7,965 bases of DNA. Source: an uncultured Acidimicrobiales bacterium. Lineage in GTDB: Bacteria > Actinomycetota > Acidimicrobiia > Acidimicrobiales > Aldehydirespiratoraceae. A program made the position numbers and the translations under genes. Each line of letters begins with the position of its first letter. Within the stretch, counting starts at the first letter, position 1. The DNA lies in the NCBI GenBank assembly GCA_938091985.1, contig CALKOE010000068.1, positions 1-7,965 of the forward strand, given 5' to 3'. Below the pieces are notes generated by a model. That model had not been told where the DNA came from, did not search any database, and saw nothing but the letters and a program-made list of their open reading frames with translations. Shown here piece by piece: positions 1 through 6,882 of this stretch.

Positions 1-2
1 CG

Positions 3-887
3 TCCTCGGAGACAGACGGCGCGCGTCGTGTGCTCCTCCACCATGTCGACGGCAGGAGACACGAGGCGATGATCCCGGCGCCGTCGCCTCATGGCGACCG
101 GTACCTCGGCTGGCCCGCGGACTTCTCGTCACAGGTTCGCGCCCACAGCACCGACCGTTCCGGGGATCTGGCCGAGTTCAACAGGCAGCTCGCCACCTAC
201 GGCATCGCGTTGTTGCACGACTGTGGTGATGCCGAGGGGACCGTCGTGGAGATCGGAAACACGATCGGCTTCGTTCGTCGAACGAACTACGGGACCCTGT
301 TCGACGTGCGGGCTGAACCCGATCCGATCAACCTCGCCTACACACCGGTCGGACTCGGGGCGCACACCGACAATCCGTACCGGGAGCCGTGCCCGACAGT
401 GCAGTTGCTCCATTGCCTGCGAGCAGCGCGTGAGGGTGGTGCCAGCCGCTTCGTCGACGGCTTCGCAGCGGCCGAGCGGCTTCGAACCGAGGCGCCGGAC
501 GACTTCCGGATCTTGACGACCACCGACGTCATGTTCCGGTTTCACGCCGACGATGTCGATCTTCGTGCCATCCGACCGATGATCGAGGTCGATCGATCCG
601 GGCGGGTACGAGCGGTTCGGGTGAACAACCGCTCGATGGAGGCCCCTCGGTTGTCGCCGAGTGCCTCGGCACGGTTCTATGCCGCCTACCGTTCATTCGT
701 CGACATGCTCGAAGGTCCAGACTTCGCACTGGAGATCACGCTGCAATCTGGCGAGTTGGTGGCGTTCGACAATCAACGGGTCCTTCATGGTCGGAGCGCG
801 TTCCCCACCACCGAATCACGCCACCTCCAGGGCTGTTACATCGATATCGATGCCGTGCGGTCGGCCGCCCTGCTTGTCGGGGCCTGA
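3..887 (+). CDS. Gamma-butyrobetaine dioxygenase-like Fe(II)/2-oxoglutarate oxygenase, 5' end cut by window
   Basis: TauD/TfdA-superfamily oxygenase of the gamma-butyrobetaine hydroxylase group; the best-known member hydroxylates gamma-butyrobetaine to L-carnitine using O2 and 2-oxoglutarate in the cytosol. Residue numbers count from the GTG at base 30. Iron ligands are H112 and D114 in GAHTDNPYREP, with H253 in FDNQRVLHGR. R264 in RHLQGCY should bind 2-oxoglutarate. The segments NLAYT (101-105), QLLHCL (125-130) and VNNRS (198-202) are typical of this subfamily. Y87, F91 and Y104 fall where, by my recollected alignment, human BBOX1 has its trimethylammonium cage (Tyr177, Trp181, Tyr194). The frame stays open to the left edge, and family members carry an N-terminal domain of about 100 residues, so GTG30 is probably internal and the gene truncated by the window. 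It converges on the potD end of the amine-transport operon. Substrate could instead be trimethyllysine or another amine; the family call is secure, the substrate is not. Confidence 0.88.
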   Translation, partial: SSETDGARRVLLHHVDGRRHEAMIPAPSPHGDRYLGWPADFSSQVRAHSTDRSGDLAEFNRQLATYGIALLHDCGDAEGTVVEIGNTIGFVRRTNYGTLFDVRAEPDPINLAYTPVGLGAHTDNPYREPCPTVQLLHCLRAAREGGASRFVDGFAAAERLRTEAPDDFRILTTTDVMFRFHADDVDLRAIRPMIEVDRSGRVRAVRVNNRSMEAPRLSPSASARFYAAYRSFVDMLEGPDFALEITLQSGELVAFDNQRVLHGRSAFPTTESRHLQGCYIDIDAVRSAALLVGA

Positions 888-894
888 AAGCGAC

Positions 895-928
895 CAGGGC
901 CGCCTTGCCCTGAAGCAAGACGGCCCTG
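895..928. terminator. Hairpin terminator just behind the dioxygenase gene
   Basis: An 8-bp stem (CAGGGCCG at 895-902 with CGGCCCTG at 921-928) is followed by a C/A mismatch, a further 5-bp stem (CTTGC 904-908 with GCAAG 915-919) and a six-base loop. It begins 8 bases after the dioxygenase stop. No clear T-run follows on either strand, as is common in GC-rich actinobacteria. As a symmetric hairpin between convergent genes it may stop transcription from both sides. Confidence 0.7.
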
Positions 929-947
929 TCGTTCACACGTCACGCGC

Positions 948-987
948 TGCGACGACACCCACACCGGCGGGGTGTGGAGACGTCGCA
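948..987. terminator. Second hairpin terminator, just behind potD
   Basis: A two-part stem: TGCGACG (948-954) with CGTCGCA (981-987), a small internal loop, then CCACACC (959-965) with GGTGTGG (971-977) closing a five-base GGCGG loop. On the minus strand it starts 8 bases after the potD stop, the same distance as the first hairpin from the dioxygenase stop. There is no T-run. It is most likely the terminator of the minus-strand operon and a backup for the plus-strand gene. Confidence 0.65.
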
Positions 988-995
988 ACCGCCGA

Positions 996-2102
996 TCAGC
1001 CCTTGGCCTCGGTGAAGGCGTCGGAGAAGTTGATCTCGAAGTCGCCGGTGTCAGCGATGAACTCGAGCTTGCTCTGATCGGTCGGATAGACGATCGGGTC
1101 GTCGAGGACTTCCTGATCGATGAACGGCTCCGACGCAGCATTCGGGCTCGCGTAGTAGTTCCAGTTGGTCAACGCAGCACCGTTCTCGGCGTCGAGCAAG
1201 AAGTTGATGAACGTGTGCGCAGTGCACGGATGGGGTGCGTCGGCGACGACGGCCATGTTGTCGACCCATCGCGTACCACCTTCCTGCGGGACGAAGTAGG
1301 TGTACTGCTCGGGGTCATCGGCCTCGAAGAACTGCACGAGGAAGTTGCCGCTGTAGCCGTGTGTGACGGCCGCCTGGCCCGAGACCAGCAGCTCGTCGTA
1401 CTGGTCGGAATCGAAGGCGGCCACCCGGTTGGTGGCATCTGCCACGAGTGCCTTGGCCTCGTTGAGCTCGTCGATGCTCGTGGTGTTCAGGGAGTAACCC
1501 AGATACTTGAGGGCTGCACCCATGGTTTCACGAGGATCGTTGAGAATCGTGATCGCGCCCTCGAGGTTGTACTCCGCAGCAAGCGCTGGGTCGAAGATCA
1601 GACCCCAGGTTTCCGGAACGTCGGGACCAGTCACCGCCAAGTCGACACCGAGCCCGGTGGTGCCCCACTGATACGGCACCGAGTATTCGGCGTCAGGGTC
1701 GAAGGGCAGACCTGAGGCGAACTCGTCGGCCAGGTTGCTCAGGTTGGGCACGGCGTCCTTTTGGATGGGCATGATGTCACCCGAGTCGATGAGAATCGAG
1801 ACCATGTAGTCGGACGGCACGATGAGGTCATAGCCACTGTTTCCCGCCGAGATGATCGGCTGCATGGCCTCGTTGGAGTCGTAGTTGTCCTCGTTGATCG
1901 AGACCCCGAACTCCGCCTCGAAGGCGGTCTGCAGGTCGGGATCCATGTACTCGGACCAGTTGTAGAGGTTCAAGTCGCCATCGGTCTCACCGACCGCACA
2001 GGCTGCTTCACCGCCACCGCCATCGTCGCCGCCACACGCAGCAGCGACGAGGGTGAGCGCAAGGAGTGCCGCCAGTAGCTGCCCCCAGGTTTTGACTTTC
2101 AT
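996..2102 (-). CDS. potD: Polyamine-type ABC transporter substrate-binding lipoprotein (PotD family)
   Basis: Extracytoplasmic binding protein that captures spermidine/putrescine-like amines and delivers them to the PotB/PotC channel. The 368-residue product starts with a lysine-containing n-region and a hydrophobic segment (about 8-22), ending at a lipobox-like VAAAC with C23 as the lipid-anchored cysteine. A Gly/Asp-rich linker follows. Positions comparable to the amine-contacting residues of E. coli PotD (from memory) are W49 and Y52 (NWSEY), S97 and Y99 (PSDY), D189 and E192 (DPRE), W279 and D281 (RWVD), and Y316/Y317. The D/E plus W set supports a cationic amine ligand. C35 and C293 are the only other cysteines and could form a disulfide. 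It is the last gene of the operon, 68 bases after potC, with its own ribosome-binding site. Length fits the family. An alternative ligand such as an amino-alcohol or guanidino compound is possible. Confidence 0.93.
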   Translation of the reverse strand: MKVKTWGQLLAALLALTLVAAACGGDDGGGGEAACAVGETDGDLNLYNWSEYMDPDLQTAFEAEFGVSINEDNYDSNEAMQPIISAGNSGYDLIVPSDYMVSILIDSGDIMPIQKDAVPNLSNLADEFASGLPFDPDAEYSVPYQWGTTGLGVDLAVTGPDVPETWGLIFDPALAAEYNLEGAITILNDPRETMGAALKYLGYSLNTTSIDELNEAKALVADATNRVAAFDSDQYDELLVSGQAAVTHGYSGNFLVQFFEADDPEQYTYFVPQEGGTRWVDNMAVVADAPHPCTAHTFINFLLDAENGAALTNWNYYASPNAASEPFIDQEVLDDPIVYPTDQSKLEFIADTGDFEINFSDAFTEAKG

Positions 2103-2111
2103 GGTTCGGTT

Positions 2112-2119
2112 CTCCCTCT
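2112..2119 (-). promoter_or_regulatory. Ribosome-binding site of potD
   Basis: Reading the minus strand, AGAGGGAG ends 9 bases before the ATG at 2102. Because potD is the only operon gene not overlapping its upstream neighbour, this site allows independent re-initiation of translation and supports the chosen start. Confidence 0.6.
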
Positions 2120-2148
2120 TTCGGGTCTCGGGACTCGACGGCCCAGAT

Positions 2149-2181
2149 AGACCGCGATCTTGTCAGATTTTCACGCGGTCT
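2149..2181 (-). promoter_or_regulatory. Intercistronic stem-loop spanning the potC stop codon
   Basis: In the mRNA sense an 8-base arm AGACCGCG (2174-2181) pairs perfectly with CGCGGTCT (2149-2156). Inside, ATCT (2165-2168) pairs with AGAT (2157-2160) around a GACA tetraloop, so the helix has 12 base pairs interrupted only by a five-base bulge, TGAAA (2169-2173). That bulge contains the potC stop codon TGA. No T-run follows, so a full terminator is unlikely. A role in mRNA processing, 3'-end protection or differential expression of the binding protein relative to the permeases is inferred. Confidence 0.5.
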
Positions 2182-3019
2182 CGTCGGCTTCCGCACGCAG
2201 ACCGTCGGCGAGCAGCATCATGGCGATCAATACCAGCGACGCCACCAACATGACGACGGACACTGCGTTGATCATCGGTGTGACCCCTTTGCGGATCAAA
2301 CTGAAGACGAAGACCGGCAGCGTCGTCGCCCCGGGCCCGGCCGAGAACTGTGTCACGACAACGTCGTCGAGCGACAGGGTGAGGGCGAGCAGCGCTCCCC
2401 CGAGAATGCCGGGAAGGATCTGCGGAAAAGTCACGTGGGTGAAGGTCTGCCAGCGAGTCGCGTAGAGGTCCATGGCCGCTTCTTCGAGGCGATCATCCAT
2501 CCCGGCGAGTCGGGCGCGGACCACGACGGAGACAAAGCTGATGTTGAACGCAATATGGCTGATGATGATCGTCTGCAAACCCTTCGCAAACTCGAAGCCG
2601 AGGTACGTGTCGGCGAAGGTGATTGCCTCCGAGAAGAAGATCAGCATCATGATGCCCATCGTGACGTCCGGAATGATGATCGGGAGATACAGCAGTGCAT
2701 CGAACACTCGCTGACCGCGGAACCGGAAGCGTTCGAGACTCAACGCCGCCAGCGTTCCGAGCACGACAGAGACGACGGTCGACACCGCCGCCACTTTCAG
2801 CGACGTCCAGATCGCGCCGTCGTGAAACGCCGTGAGCTGTTCGTTGTCGAGAAACTCGCGATACCAGTCGAGGGTGAAGCCGCCCCATTGCCCGACGAGT
2901 CGGTCTCCACTGAATGAGAACACGACCAGCAGGAGAATCGGCGCATAGAAGAAGCCGTAGACGGCGGCGGCGTGCACCCCGAGCATCCGTCGACCCGTTC
3001 GCGTCCCGGTCGCGGTCAC
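2171..3019 (-). CDS. potC: Polyamine-type ABC transporter permease (PotC family)
   Basis: Inner-membrane permease subunit that pairs with PotB to form the translocation path. The 282-residue product has about six hydrophobic segments (near 14-36, 75-97, 107-131, 148-168, 203-221 and 247-270). The EAA loop that docks on the ATPase lies at about 179-209 (EEAAMDLYAT, later PQILPGILGG). The last transmembrane region includes LSLDDVVVTQF, typical of PotC. The start is the GTG at 3019: it overlaps the potB stop in GTGA and is preceded by GGAGGT at 3028-3033. This overlap suggests translational coupling with potB. The C-terminus is short and acidic, and the stop codon lies in an intercistronic stem-loop. 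The family assignment is firm; PotC versus the related PotI is not distinguished. Confidence 0.93.
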   Translation of the reverse strand: MTATGTRTGRRMLGVHAAAVYGFFYAPILLLVVFSFSGDRLVGQWGGFTLDWYREFLDNEQLTAFHDGAIWTSLKVAAVSTVVSVVLGTLAALSLERFRFRGQRVFDALLYLPIIIPDVTMGIMMLIFFSEAITFADTYLGFEFAKGLQTIIISHIAFNISFVSVVVRARLAGMDDRLEEAAMDLYATRWQTFTHVTFPQILPGILGGALLALTLSLDDVVVTQFSAGPGATTLPVFVFSLIRKGVTPMINAVSVVMLVASLVLIAMMLLADGLRAEADETA

Positions 3020-3984
3020 AGGTTTCGACCTCCACTGCGGAAATACCCAATCGTCGCAGTGAGCATCACGACCATCAGCACCACAGACAGCGACGCACCG
3101 AACGGAAAGTTCCGGGCCGTGCCGAACTGGGTCACGATGTAACTACCCAGAAGTACTTCCTTGCCGCCACCCAAAATGTCAGGGGTGACGTACGCACCGA
3201 GACTCGGCACGAACACCAGGATCGAACCGGCGACGACACCGGGCATCGACAATGGGAGAAGCACCCGCACGAAACTCTGGCGCGCATTGGCGTAGAGATC
3301 CCGACTCGCTTCGAGCAGTGCCCCATCGATTCGCTCGATCGATGCGTAGAGCGGCAGGATCATGAACGGCAAGAAGCTGTACACGAGACCGAGGATGACT
3401 GCGAGCTTTGTGAACAGCGGCTCGGGGACATCGACGAGCCACCCGACGAGGAAATCGGGGGCGATCCAACCCGGCAAGTCGATGATCCAGTCAATCACCG
3501 TGTCGATACCGAACGCCTCGGCCGTGGTGTTCCACGGACCGTCTTCGGCGAGAATCAGCCGCCACGCATAATTCCGGACCAGGAAGTTCGTCCAGAACGG
3601 AATCATCACGAACACGAGCATGAGGTTGCGAACTCGCGCCGACAGCGTCGTCATGAAGTACGCGAACGGGTAGGCAACGACGAGGCAGATGACCGTGGTC
3701 AACAGGGCGAGCCCGAGCGAACGGATGAGAACGTTGCGGACGAGTTCCTCACCGAGTCGTTCGTAGGACGCCAGGTTCCAGTCACTGAGTGCAACCCCGC
3801 CTCGACTGGTGCGCGTGGCGAACGAATAGACCACCACGATCCCGAACGGGACGGCGAAAAAGACGATCAGATAGATCCACGCGGGGAGCGCAAGGAGGAA
3901 CCCGCGGCGACGCGCCTGGCGCTGTGCGAGTGCCTCGAACTCCAGCGTCACCCGGTCGGCTTCGGGAATGTCGATTGCGGTCAC
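3016..3984 (-). CDS. potB: Polyamine-type ABC transporter permease (PotB family)
   Basis: Partner permease of PotC in the inner membrane. I start it at the GTG at 3984, whose GTGA overlaps the potA stop; a longer open frame reaching 4098 would lie inside potA and adds a non-conserved arginine/glycine-rich extension. The resulting 322 residues give a basic cytoplasmic N-terminus (QRQARRRG, 21-28) and about six membrane segments (near 29-53, 87-111, 119-145, 192-213, 245-266 and 296-314). The EAA loop is at about 223-253 (LLEASRDLYAN, later PLSMPGVVAG). The PFWTNFLVRNYAW motif (129-141) is characteristic of PotB/PotH. The loop between segments 3 and 4 (about 146-191) is longer and richer in Trp and Pro than I expect for E. 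coli PotB. The stop overlaps the GTG of potC by four bases. Confidence 0.93.
   Translation of the reverse strand: MTAIDIPEADRVTLEFEALAQRQARRRGFLLALPAWIYLIVFFAVPFGIVVVYSFATRTSRGGVALSDWNLASYERLGEELVRNVLIRSLGLALLTTVICLVVAYPFAYFMTTLSARVRNLMLVFVMIPFWTNFLVRNYAWRLILAEDGPWNTTAEAFGIDTVIDWIIDLPGWIAPDFLVGWLVDVPEPLFTKLAVILGLVYSFLPFMILPLYASIERIDGALLEASRDLYANARQSFVRVLLPLSMPGVVAGSILVFVPSLGAYVTPDILGGGKEVLLGSYIVTQFGTARNFPFGASLSVVLMVVMLTATIGYFRSGGRNL
3028..3033 (-). promoter_or_regulatory. Ribosome-binding site of potC
   Basis: GGAGGT on the minus strand lies inside the 3' end of potB, 8 bases before the GTG at 3019. It decides the potC start and lets ribosomes initiate there even though potB and potC overlap. 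Confidence 0.6.
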
Positions 3985-5042
3985 TCGTCGCCAACCACCC
4001 ACACGGCTCCTGGGTCCCACCAGATGGAGACGGGTGCACCAGGCTCGTGCAACGCTGCCCCCGGCCGGTTCTCCTCGCGAACCTCTACCTCCATCCAATC
4101 CAGACGGACGGTATAGACGCGAGCGTTTCCCAAGTAGGTCACCCGATCGACGACACCCTCGACCGACGGTCGATCCTCAACCGCTTCCGTTGCTGCGATG
4201 TGCGCACGCTCTGGGCGCAGGCTCACGGCCACCGCCGTGCCGACGGGCCGGTCGCTCGAGGCCTGCACTCTCGCCCCATTCGCCAGGCACACGGTCGACG
4301 AGTCCTCGACGGTGCCCTCGAGCAAATTGGTCTGACCGATGAAATCGGCGACGAAGCGATTCGCAGGGTGTTCGTAGATCTCCTCAGGGGACCCGACCTG
4401 CAAGATCCTGCCCTGATCCATGACAGCGATTCGATCGCTCATCGTCAGAGCTTCTTCCTGGTCGTGGGTGACGAAGACGAAACTCACGCCGAGTTCTTGT
4501 TGGAGCCGCTTCAGCTCACCTTGCATTTCTTGTCGAAGTTTGAGGTCGAGCGCACCGAGCGGCTCGTCGAGCAGCAGCACCTTCGGCTCGTTGACGAGCG
4601 CTCGGGCCAGAGCAACCCGCTGCTGCTGACCCCCTGACATCTGGGACGGTTTGCGCGTCTCCATTCCGGCAAGGCGAACGAGATCGATGGCCTGCGCCGC
4701 TTTCGCTCGGGCATCGCCCTTGTTCACCCCCTGCATCCGGAGTCCGAATGCAACGTTGTCGAGCACGTTCATGTGCGGGAAGAGTGCGTAGCTCTGAAAG
4801 ACCGTGTTGACGGGCCGCTTATTCGGCGGCAGCGTTCCAACCTCGTCGCCGAAGATCTTCAGGCTTCCCTCGGTCGGGAAGTCGAGGCCGGCAATCATCC
4901 GCAGTGTGGTGGTTTTGCCACACCCGGAAGGGCCGAGCATTGCGAAGAACTGACCGTCGTCGATTACGAGATCCACGGCGTCGACGGCAACGACATCGCC
5001 GAATCGTTTTGTGATTCCTGTGAGCTCGACTGCTGCGGTCAT
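3981..5042 (-). CDS. potA: Polyamine-type ABC transporter ATP-binding protein (PotA family)
   Basis: Cytoplasmic ATPase that energises uptake through PotB/PotC. The 353-residue product carries Walker A GPSGCGKTT (37-45), the Q-loop Q83 in VFQSYALFPH, the ABC signature MSGGQQQR (135-142), Walker B VLLLDE (155-160), the D-loop region GALD (163-166) and the switch histidine H193 in VTHDQEEAL. A C-terminal TOBE-type regulatory domain covers about 235-350 (IGQTNLLEG, SLRPERA, then DRVTYLGN). This architecture and length are those of PotA/PotG importers. The ATG at 5042 shares one base with the regulator's stop (TGATG) and has a GGGGA site at 5051-5055. Its own stop overlaps the potB GTG. No catalytic residue is missing, so the transporter should be active. 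Confidence 0.95.
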   Translation of the reverse strand: MTAAVELTGITKRFGDVVAVDAVDLVIDDGQFFAMLGPSGCGKTTTLRMIAGLDFPTEGSLKIFGDEVGTLPPNKRPVNTVFQSYALFPHMNVLDNVAFGLRMQGVNKGDARAKAAQAIDLVRLAGMETRKPSQMSGGQQQRVALARALVNEPKVLLLDEPLGALDLKLRQEMQGELKRLQQELGVSFVFVTHDQEEALTMSDRIAVMDQGRILQVGSPEEIYEHPANRFVADFIGQTNLLEGTVEDSSTVCLANGARVQASSDRPVGTAVAVSLRPERAHIAATEAVEDRPSVEGVVDRVTYLGNARVYTVRLDWMEVEVREENRPGAALHEPGAPVSIWWDPGAVWVVGDE

Positions 5043-5494
5043 CAGTTGGTTCCCCAGTCGTAATTCTGCTGCACCATCCGCAGGTACGTCATGATCTCCA
5101 CATCACTGACTCCGTCGGTATCGCGAACTCGATCACTCACCTCCAGCAGGTGTTCGCGATCGCGACAGACGACTTCGGCGAGAACGTCGAATCGACCCGT
5201 CGCGACGACCGTGTAGTCGACCGAGTCGATCTGACTGATCTTTTCCGCTGTCGTATCGGCGGCACATGAGACCTTGATCCCGAGCATCGCCTGGAACGGA
5301 TAGCCGAGTGAGACGGGATCGGTGACCGCCACGATCTGGATCACGCCGCGATCTTGGAGCCGATTGACCCGTTGACGAACGGCGGCTTCGCTGAGTCCGA
5401 CGAGGGGGGCGAGCCGTGAGTAGGCGGCGCGGCCATCGACCTGGAGTTCGCGAATGATTGCCTTGTCGATCTCGTCGAGATGGACCGACTCCAT
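5042..5494 (-). CDS. Lrp/AsnC-family transcriptional regulator
   Basis: Small DNA-binding regulator of the feast/famine type, which oligomerises and responds to amino acids or related metabolites. The 150-residue product has an N-terminal winged helix-turn-helix: LDEIDKAIIRELQVDGR (6-22), then the recognition helix around LSEAAVRQRVNRL (34-46). The C-terminal ligand-binding RAM domain runs about 66-140 (AMLGIKVSC, then ATGRFDVLAEVVC and DVEIMTYLRM). The length is standard. It is sandwiched between the aminotransferase and the transporter, with one-base TGATG overlaps on both sides, so it is almost certainly co-transcribed with them. This suggests it regulates the operon, probably at the divergent promoter region upstream of the aminotransferase, where palindromic repeats are seen. 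The effector is unknown; the transported amine or its transamination product is a reasonable guess. Confidence 0.93.
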   Translation of the reverse strand: MESVHLDEIDKAIIRELQVDGRAAYSRLAPLVGLSEAAVRQRVNRLQDRGVIQIVAVTDPVSLGYPFQAMLGIKVSCAADTTAEKISQIDSVDYTVVATGRFDVLAEVVCRDREHLLEVSDRVRDTDGVSDVEIMTYLRMVQQNYDWGTN

Positions 5495-6858
5495 CAGTGG
5501 AACCGCTGCATCTCAGCCATGGCTTCTGTGAGGGCCTGGCGAATGACCTGATTCATGGTGTCGAACTCCGCCTGGCCTGCGATCAGCGGTGGTGACAGCT
5601 GGATCACGGGCTCACCCCGGGCGTCGGCTCGACACAGCAATCCCAGTTCAGCGAGGCGGTTCGAGAGGAATGACCGCAGCAGGTGCTGGGCCTCTTCGGC
5701 AGTGAAGGTCTCCTTCGTCCCCTTGTCCTTGACCAGTTCGATTCCGTAGAAGTAACCCATCCCGCGCACGTCACCGACGATCGGCAGGTCGGAGAGGTCG
5801 TCGAGCGCAGCCCGGAACGACGCCTCGTTCGCCAGTACGTTGCCGCAGAGATCGTCGCGCTCGAACAGGTCGAGGTTGGCGAGCGCCACCGCACACGAGA
5901 CGGGGTGCCCGGCAAAGGTGTAGCCGTGGAGAAACTGCTCGTCGGTGTCGGCAAACGGTTCGGCAATCTTGTCGCTCACGAGCATGGCACCGAGCGGGGC
6001 ATACCCGGAGGTGAGCCCTTTGGCCGAGGTGATGATGTCGGGCTGATAGCCGAGACGTTCACAACCGAACATCGTTCCGAGCCGGCCATAGGCGCAGATC
6101 ACCTCGTCGGAGACGAGCAACACCCCGTAGGTGTCGCAGATCTCACGCACCCGCCGGAAGTACCCGTCGGGTGGCACGAAACAGCCACCTGCGTTCTGCA
6201 CCGGTTCGAGAAAGACGGCGGCGATGGTCTCGGGACCCTCCCGCAGAATGGCCTGCTCGATCTCCTCTGCGAAGTACGAGTCATCGGCTGCGTGTGGTGG
6301 CAGACGGTAGCTATTGGTGGCAGGCACTTTGATCGCGCCGGGAACCAGCGGCTCGAACATGCCCTTCACCGAAGCGAGTCCGGTGATCGACAGCGCCCCC
6401 ATTGTTACGCCGTGATAGCTGAGATCGCGGCTGATCACCTTGGTCCGAAGCGGTTCACCCTTCGCCTTGAAGTATTGACGGGCGAGCTTCCAGGCCGACT
6501 CGACGGCCTCGGAACCCCCGCTGGTGAAAAACACCCGGTTCAGGTCGCCAGGCGCCAGGTCGGCGAGTCGCGCCGCCAGGTGAACCGCCGCCGGATGCGC
6601 GTAGGTCCAGATCGGAAAGAAGGCAAGGGTCTCGGCCTGAGCGCCCGCCGCAGCAGCAAGTTCGGACCGGCCGTACCCGGCCTGGGTGGTGTAGAGACCA
6701 GCAAGACCATCGAGGTAGCGCGTGCCCTGCGAGTCCCACACGTAGCAGCCTTCACCGCGTTCGATGACCGTCATGCCGTCGACACTGCGGCCGAGACTCG
6801 AGAACTGACCCCACAGGTGTCGGGTTGCCAACTCAGCCAGTTCGACGTTCGACGTCAT
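5494..6858 (-). CDS. Class III PLP-dependent aminotransferase (omega-amine/putrescine:pyruvate type)
   Basis: Transfers a terminal amino group from a diamine or omega-amino acid to a keto acid (typically pyruvate), producing an aldehyde. The 454-residue product shows the cofactor phosphate-binding SGGSEA (113-118), the SYHG motif (147-150), LEPVQ (217-221), the PLP-nitrogen aspartate D251 in SDEV, the Schiff-base lysine K280 in SAKGLTSGYAPLG and TFAGHP (314-319). The N-terminal substrate-site region YLDGLAGLYTTQAGYGR (48-64) resembles the SpuC/omega-amino acid:pyruvate group. I start at the ATG at 6858 because a GGAGGG site lies 6 bases upstream; the frame stays open far beyond, but that part is antisense to the GNAT gene. 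It is the first gene of the operon and overlaps the regulator by one base. Next to a Pot transporter, putrescine or a related polyamine is the likely substrate, but beta-alanine, taurine or GABA cannot be excluded. Confidence 0.93.
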   Translation of the reverse strand: MTSNVELAELATRHLWGQFSSLGRSVDGMTVIERGEGCYVWDSQGTRYLDGLAGLYTTQAGYGRSELAAAAGAQAETLAFFPIWTYAHPAAVHLAARLADLAPGDLNRVFFTSGGSEAVESAWKLARQYFKAKGEPLRTKVISRDLSYHGVTMGALSITGLASVKGMFEPLVPGAIKVPATNSYRLPPHAADDSYFAEEIEQAILREGPETIAAVFLEPVQNAGGCFVPPDGYFRRVREICDTYGVLLVSDEVICAYGRLGTMFGCERLGYQPDIITSAKGLTSGYAPLGAMLVSDKIAEPFADTDEQFLHGYTFAGHPVSCAVALANLDLFERDDLCGNVLANEASFRAALDDLSDLPIVGDVRGMGYFYGIELVKDKGTKETFTAEEAQHLLRSFLSNRLAELGLLCRADARGEPVIQLSPPLIAGQAEFDTMNQVIRQALTEAMAEMQRFH

Positions 6859-6864
6859 CGTGTT

Positions 6865-6870
6865 CCCTCC
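6865..6870 (-). promoter_or_regulatory. Ribosome-binding site of the aminotransferase
   Basis: GGAGGG on the minus strand, 6 bases before the ATG at 6858. It is the strongest Shine-Dalgarno match in the window and fixes the start of the aminotransferase against a much longer open frame. Confidence 0.75.
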
Positions 6871-6882
6871 AGCTCGCCACGG

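Noticed and set aside
972..1715. 247-codon plus-strand open frame opposite potD
   Set aside because: It is antisense to a well-supported lipoprotein gene, its start lies within a terminator hairpin region, and the product has no recognisable family features.
1998..2045. GC-rich simple-sequence run considered as a repeat element
   Set aside because: It encodes the Gly/Asp linker after the lipobox of PotD, common in actinobacterial lipoproteins; it is ordinary coding sequence.
3985..4098. Longer start for potB at 4098
   Set aside because: This would place 38 extra residues rich in Arg and Gly inside the potA TOBE domain coding region; the GTG at 3984 overlapping the potA stop matches the other junctions.
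2914..4116. 400-codon plus-strand open frame opposite potB and potC
   Set aside because: It is dominated by Arg, His, Glu and Asp without conserved motifs, and is antisense to two clear permease genes with complete membrane segments and EAA loops.
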